Source: Trachythela sp. YZ-2020
Taxonomy: Eukaryota > Cnidaria > Anthozoa > Malacalcyonacea > Clavulariidae
Length of the DNA: 64,000 nucleotides
NCBI GenBank assembly: GCA_016169945.1
Contig: JADLSH010000145.1
Location: 3,471,501 to 3,535,500, forward strand
Reading direction: 5' to 3'
The position numbers were made by a program, and so were the translations under genes. Positions 60,401 through 64,000 of the stretch are shown here, piece by piece (position 1 is the stretch's first letter; each line of letters opens with the position of its first letter). The notes under the pieces are model-generated. The model worked only from the letters and a program-made list of their open reading frames with translations. It was not told the origin of the DNA and ran no database searches.

Positions 60401-63327
60401 AGCTATATTAAAAGTTTTAACCGACGAAGGAAAAAAAAAGTTTAAAAATCTATTTGTGTTCACAGTATAGTCCGTAAATACACGAGATTGCCTCAAATCA
60501 TACTTTGTTTCCTGTTTAGGGGGCAAGAGATACGCCAACTTGTGATCAGGAATGTTAACTATTTCATTAAAAAGTTTTATACATGCTTCTTCACGTCTAC
60601 TACTAAGTTTAGAAATGCCACTAAGAGCAAGGCTGTCGTCATAACTTGAATTTGGGTATATGATAGACATAACACGTTTTTGCACCCGTTCAATGGCGTT
60701 AGAAAGATAGCATGGTAATCCATAGTGGTACACTTGGCAACAATATTCCAAAATTTGCCTAATGCAGGCACAATAAAAGTTAAGAATATCTGCAGTTGGA
60801 ACCTTTGCACGTTTAAGTTGGACAATCAAGTAGAACCGCTTGTTCGCCTTCTTGATAGTGTTAAGAATATGTTTATTCCATTTCAAGTCACTGCTAATAG
60901 TCAGGCCAAGAATCTTAGCGTGGGTGACAACTTCAAGTTGGTTATCGCAGACCACGACATTCTCATGTAGTGAAGCATGACCAGATCTTGTAAAACAAAA
61001 CCTTAGTTCTTTACATTTGGAGTCATGGAGTTGTAGCTTGTTCGTGATAGACCAATTTTGTACGACGTCGACGGAGTTTTGTATTGTGCTTGTGTTGCCT
61101 TTGCTTTCAACTTCAGAAATTGTGGTATCGTCGATGTATTTCCAACAATCGCTCTCTGGAGTTCTTAGATCATTAATCATAAGAATGAAGAGCCAGGGGC
61201 CAAGTTTGGTCCCTTGAGGGACACCAGAGGGTACACTGCCCCACTCCGAAAAACAGTCATTCGACAGTTTTACCCGTTGGAATCTATTTGATAAAAAGTC
61301 TAAAATCCACTTCTTTACAAAAGATGGAACAGATAGTTGGCTAACTTTTCTGGCCAAAATGAGGTGGTCAACAAGATCGAAAGCTTTACGGTAATCAAAT
61401 AATACAGTTCTGACAACATTTCCAGATCCATCAGTAGCCTCCGACCACTTGTGCACCATCGAGATAAGCGCGTAAGTTGCCGATGAGCGCGGAATGCCTC
61501 CAAATTGTGCTGGATCAGCTATAGATAAAACAGCTGGGGCGACGTATTTCTCAACTATAACATCCTCAGCCAATTTAGATACTACTGAAGTAAGCGAAAT
61601 TGGCCTAAGATGTTTATTAATTTCACGCACAGGTTTATCTTTGGGGATAGGAGTGATGTTTGCTCTTTTCCAGACAATAGGAAGTTTTTCTTCCTGGTAA
61701 GATGTATTCAACAAGATGGATATCGGGGATGCTAGAATCTCGCCATAAGTTTTTAAAATCCAGTTGGGTATACCATCTGGTCCTGGTGCTTTGGACGCGT
61801 TCAGATTCTTCAGCTTGGTTAACACTGATGCCGGAGAAGTTATCGTTTTAACTACAGTTGGGGGGTCGACAGGAATGTCTTGAAGTAAGTTGGATAGATC
61901 TTCGTCTCGTAAGGGGTGGTATGTGCTCATAGCCATAGGTTCCAGAAAGGTGTTGTTAATTAAATTGGCAAGTTCTTTCAACGATAAGTGGTCAATATTT
62001 TCTATTTGAAGTTGCGATTGAAGATCGTTGTTGCAGGTTTTCATTCCGCTGATACGTTTGATGTCAGACCACCAAGACTTAGGTTTTGACTTTTTTAAGT
62101 TACTGACCTTCGTAGCAAAAAATTTTGCTCGTAACAGTTTCCTGGAAGAAGATATCTGATACGTCGTAGTAAAAAAGTCTTTGACTGATTTTCTTAGACA
62201 GGGTTTCAATGTGATCAGACCAGGACATGTTTTGATTAATTTTGACACCTAAGTATTTAAAAGATTCATTCCGTTCCAATAAATGTTTAGTGACAGTTAC
62301 AGTTGACTACACGAACGTAACTTATGTTGGTTTCCGAAAAGTACAAACTTACATTTACTAACGTTTAAGGTTAAAATATTTTCATTAAACCACTGACAAA
62401 GGTTTACAAGATCAGAGTTCAGTTTATCTTCAAGATCTTGGATGTTGGAGGATGAGTAATAGATAACAGTGTCATCAGCGTAAAAAGATACTTCACACGA
62501 GTTGACAACAGAAGGTAACTCATTGATGAAAATTATAAAAAGCAATGGTCCTAGCACACTACCTTGAGGTTCACCGATAAATACGTGCTTAGGGGAAGAA
62601 CTAGCATCGCCAACGCAAGTCACTTGGGTTCTCTCGGACGATTTAAACGCATGTCGCTTGGGTTCTCTGGGACAGGTACGATTTATATCTATTATTTCTC
62701 TGATTTTTTCACACTATATTGATTCTAATACGTTACAGAATAGGAAACAACATGATTTCAAAGACTGTATTTCAAAGTCAAAGACGAAGTTTATGGACAA
62801 AAAAATTTAAGTTTTATGAACATTTCTAAACGCTTTGCGAAACGACTAAGGTTGAATTTTACATTAAATCGAAGCCTGATGAGTGTATAATAACATACCA
62901 ACATTATATAGTTGGACAATTGATAATTCTATTGTTAAAATTAAGAAACTTTTAATTATTTTACCATTTTGTACAAAACTGATATTAAATAAATAAATAA
63001 AAGTGTTGCTTGTTATCATGGTTGCAGTGATGGGTGAATACTTCATGTTACAATAACGTTTGGGAACAATAATTGTTTGGTTTGGACGGGCGATGGGGTT
63101 CTGCATGCATGTATTTCTAGTATAGCAGTTGGATAGCATCTTACCCAAACAATCAGTGTTGGTGACGTCACACGTGGTTGGCCATCTTTCAGCCAATCAT
63201 CTTCAAGATACAATGTCACAACATTTCTATAGTAGTTTAAAGCAGCAGTGACTGCGCCAGGCTGAGAAATTGCAAACTTGAAAGCCTCTATATCCATATC
63301 ACTCATGTTGGTCTTATTTCGCACACC
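57436..63327 (-). CDS. Epoxide hydrolase (EPHX3/EPHX4-type), last three exons; 5' part lies beyond the window
   Basis: Three exons on the minus strand join in frame: 63327-63145 (61 codons), 58625-58552 (74 nt), 57523-57436 (88 nt with TGA stop). Donors are GTAAGA and GTACAG, acceptors TTCTTCAG, TTTATTAG and AATGTAG. The first exon reads MSDMDIEAFKFAISQPGA, then LNYYRN, ending SPTLIVW, as in the cap and beta-strand before the acid residue of alpha/beta-hydrolase-fold epoxide hydrolases. The second begins GDQDPFLT, with the Asp of the charge relay. The last has GGASHWVQQDEP, with the catalytic His in the SHW motif. The family opens epoxides to diols, usually at the endoplasmic reticulum. The nucleophile region and N-terminal anchor would lie to the right of 64000; I found no further exon between 63328 and 64000. 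The 4.5-kb intron holds two nested LINEs, the 1-kb intron two MITEs. AATAAA on the minus strand at 57287-57282 is a likely poly(A) signal. The exact paralogue is uncertain. Confidence 0.86.
57557..58063. mobile_element. TIR element in the last intron of the epoxide hydrolase gene
   Basis: CCAGGGGTGTATATAGTTAC at the left is mirrored by the complement of CCAGGGGTGTATATTATTAC at the right; the inner ends share GGGGTGGGG-type blocks. ACTTTC lies on both sides but not at equal offset. CAGGGGTG tips are hAT-like. Non-coding. Confidence 0.65.
58134..58283. mobile_element. 150-bp MITE in the last intron of the epoxide hydrolase gene
   Basis: Tips AAACCAGTTCAACA and the mirror TGTTAAACTGGTTT-type end, with CTT on both sides (possible 3-bp duplication). 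CCAACATTGTTGG-like palindromes repeat inside. Confidence 0.6.
58738..58758. repeat. (AG)n microsatellite
   Basis: About ten AG units in the 4.5-kb epoxide hydrolase intron. Confidence 0.9.
59606..59636. repeat. (TTA)n microsatellite
   Basis: About ten TTA/ATT units, just downstream of the minus-strand LINE pair; it may be the old 3' tail of the outer LINE. Confidence 0.85.
59781..62640 (-). mobile_element. Outer CR1-type LINE, split in two by another LINE
   Basis: The right part, about 62640-62180, encodes GEPQGSVLGPLLFIIFINEL, the catalytic box YADD (SFYADDTVIYYS), LTLNVSKCKFVLFG and, after frameshifts, FKYLGVKINQNMSW and KKISQRL. The left part, about 60245-59781, continues the same protein: HARLTI, NSLILPLFDYADL, WGDKNNV, LQNNSARIILDLP and the C-terminus FHPVTDWNNLE. 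The expected ~10 residues between the two parts are missing at the join. The first PQG motif has Glu where Val is usual. Inactive. Confidence 0.82.
60250..62170 (-). mobile_element. Inner LINE with a long intact reverse-transcriptase frame, inserted in the outer LINE
   Basis: A frame open for 619 codons (62248-60389) encodes PKSWWSDIKRISG, NASKAPGPDGIPNWILK, HLRPISLTSVVSKL, LFDYRKAFDLVDH, GVPQGTKLGPWLFILMIND, the catalytic box KYIDDTT, ILGLTISSDLKWNKH and the C-terminal thumb. The first ~35 codons belong to the outer LINE read in another frame, so the true insert starts near 62170. It lacks the endonuclease, so it is 5'-truncated. The tail is (TATTC)n at about 60255. The lack of stops suggests a fairly young insertion. 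It is related to the LINE at 5330-6757. Confidence 0.88.
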
Positions 63328-63389
63328 CTGAAGAAGTAATGGAGTACCATGAACTTTCTGCCCGTGACCAGGTGTAGAGCATTCAACCA

Positions 63390-63486
63390 CTGCGTGCCAG
63401 ACGGTCTACCCGCGGCGAAACACCTGAAAGGCGAAAGACCGCTCGATTTTCAGGTGTTCCGCGTGGGTAGATCGTCTGCCACGCAG
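63390..63486. repeat. 97-bp foldback hairpin beside an epoxide hydrolase exon
   Basis: CTGCGTGCCAGACGGTCTAC, GCGGCGAAACACCTGAAA and their mirrors TTTCAGGTGTTCCGCG and GTAGATCGTCTGCCACGCAG form a long stem around GGCGAAAGACCGC. It starts 63 bases upstream of the exon at 63327-63145. Probably a small MITE. Confidence 0.7.
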
Positions 63487-64000
63487 GCTAACTGCTGAGA
63501 GCATGCTCATGTGGTCTGCTTTCTTGGGACGTGATGAGATGCAGACTTATTTTGATTTATTCAAATAGTCACGATTTGTGACGCCGGGAAATTGCATTGA
63601 TTTCCAAGCATATTTGATTATATTATTACATTATTTAACATAGTCTCCTAAGACTGTTTAAACAGCCATAATAACTTTGTTAAAATACGGGATATGATAA
63701 ACAACATTACAGTTCCTATAACGGCCGTTGACTTTTCCTTTATACAGTACCTAGAGAATTATTTCAATATAAAGTAGATATGTATATAATTATGTATATA
63801 TAGAGAGAGTTATTTCAATATATAACTTACAGCATAGTTCCCACGAAATACTGCTTTTATGATTCTGAAATTTTTCAGTGTAATAAATAATTCCGGTAAA
63901 TATGGAAGTTGATACAGGAAAATATACTAAACAAAGTATGAAAATATCAACAGTTACACCAAGTATAAAGCAGCGCATGTTATACGTTACGTGAAAAGAA
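63487..64000. other. Epoxide hydrolase intron, nothing else seen
   Basis: AT-rich DNA up to the window edge. I looked for the preceding exon on the minus strand and found none. Confidence 0.4.

Overview
This is a gene-poor, repeat-rich stretch of an animal nuclear genome. It holds three spliced genes with GT-AG introns, many non-LTR (CR1/L2/jockey-type) retrotransposon fragments, and a large number of short terminal-inverted-repeat (TIR) elements. AT-rich intergenic DNA, compact exons, one-to-one exon conservation with vertebrate genes, CR1-type LINEs with an esterase ORF1 and a tRNA-like/'GGAGTACCCGG' SINE suggest a marine invertebrate. A cnidarian is my best guess, but the sequence does not prove it. 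There are no bacterial operons, ribosome binding sites or CRISPR arrays.

Layout. 1-12.9 kb has no gene I can support: a 2.7-kb TTAA-flanked TIR element (2589-5318), a truncated LINE (5330-6757), a hAT-like MITE (8859-9254) and unassigned AT-rich DNA. 12.94-26.13 kb (+) is a complete LRRC40 gene with 17 coding exons (598 aa). Its introns carry a hAT element with a perfect 8-bp target duplication, a Harbinger-like MITE, a SINE and a LINE between ~287-bp inverted arms. 27.4-34.1 kb, between LRRC40 and the next gene, is a nest of TIR elements inside TIR elements; because each arm has a mirror copy, several insertions can be read against their own empty site. 35.19-53.17 kb (+) is a complete AMP deaminase gene with 14 coding exons (746 aa). 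Its introns hold a degraded 3-kb CR1 LINE with ORF1 esterase remnants, a Mutator-like element with a small CxxCH ORF, and a 33-bp minisatellite hit twice by the same MITE family. 53.6-57.2 kb has LINE remnants and MITEs. 57.4-63.3 kb (-) carries the last three exons of an EPHX3/4-type epoxide hydrolase that continues past the right edge; its large intron contains one LINE inserted inside another.

Functionally the three genes are unrelated neighbours: an LRR scaffold protein, a purine-nucleotide enzyme and a membrane-type epoxide hydrolase. The main interest lies in the transposon archaeology: at least eight elements whose ends and target duplications can be read directly. Exon boundaries were set by reading frame, splice consensus and recalled family alignments; no transcript data or database search was available.
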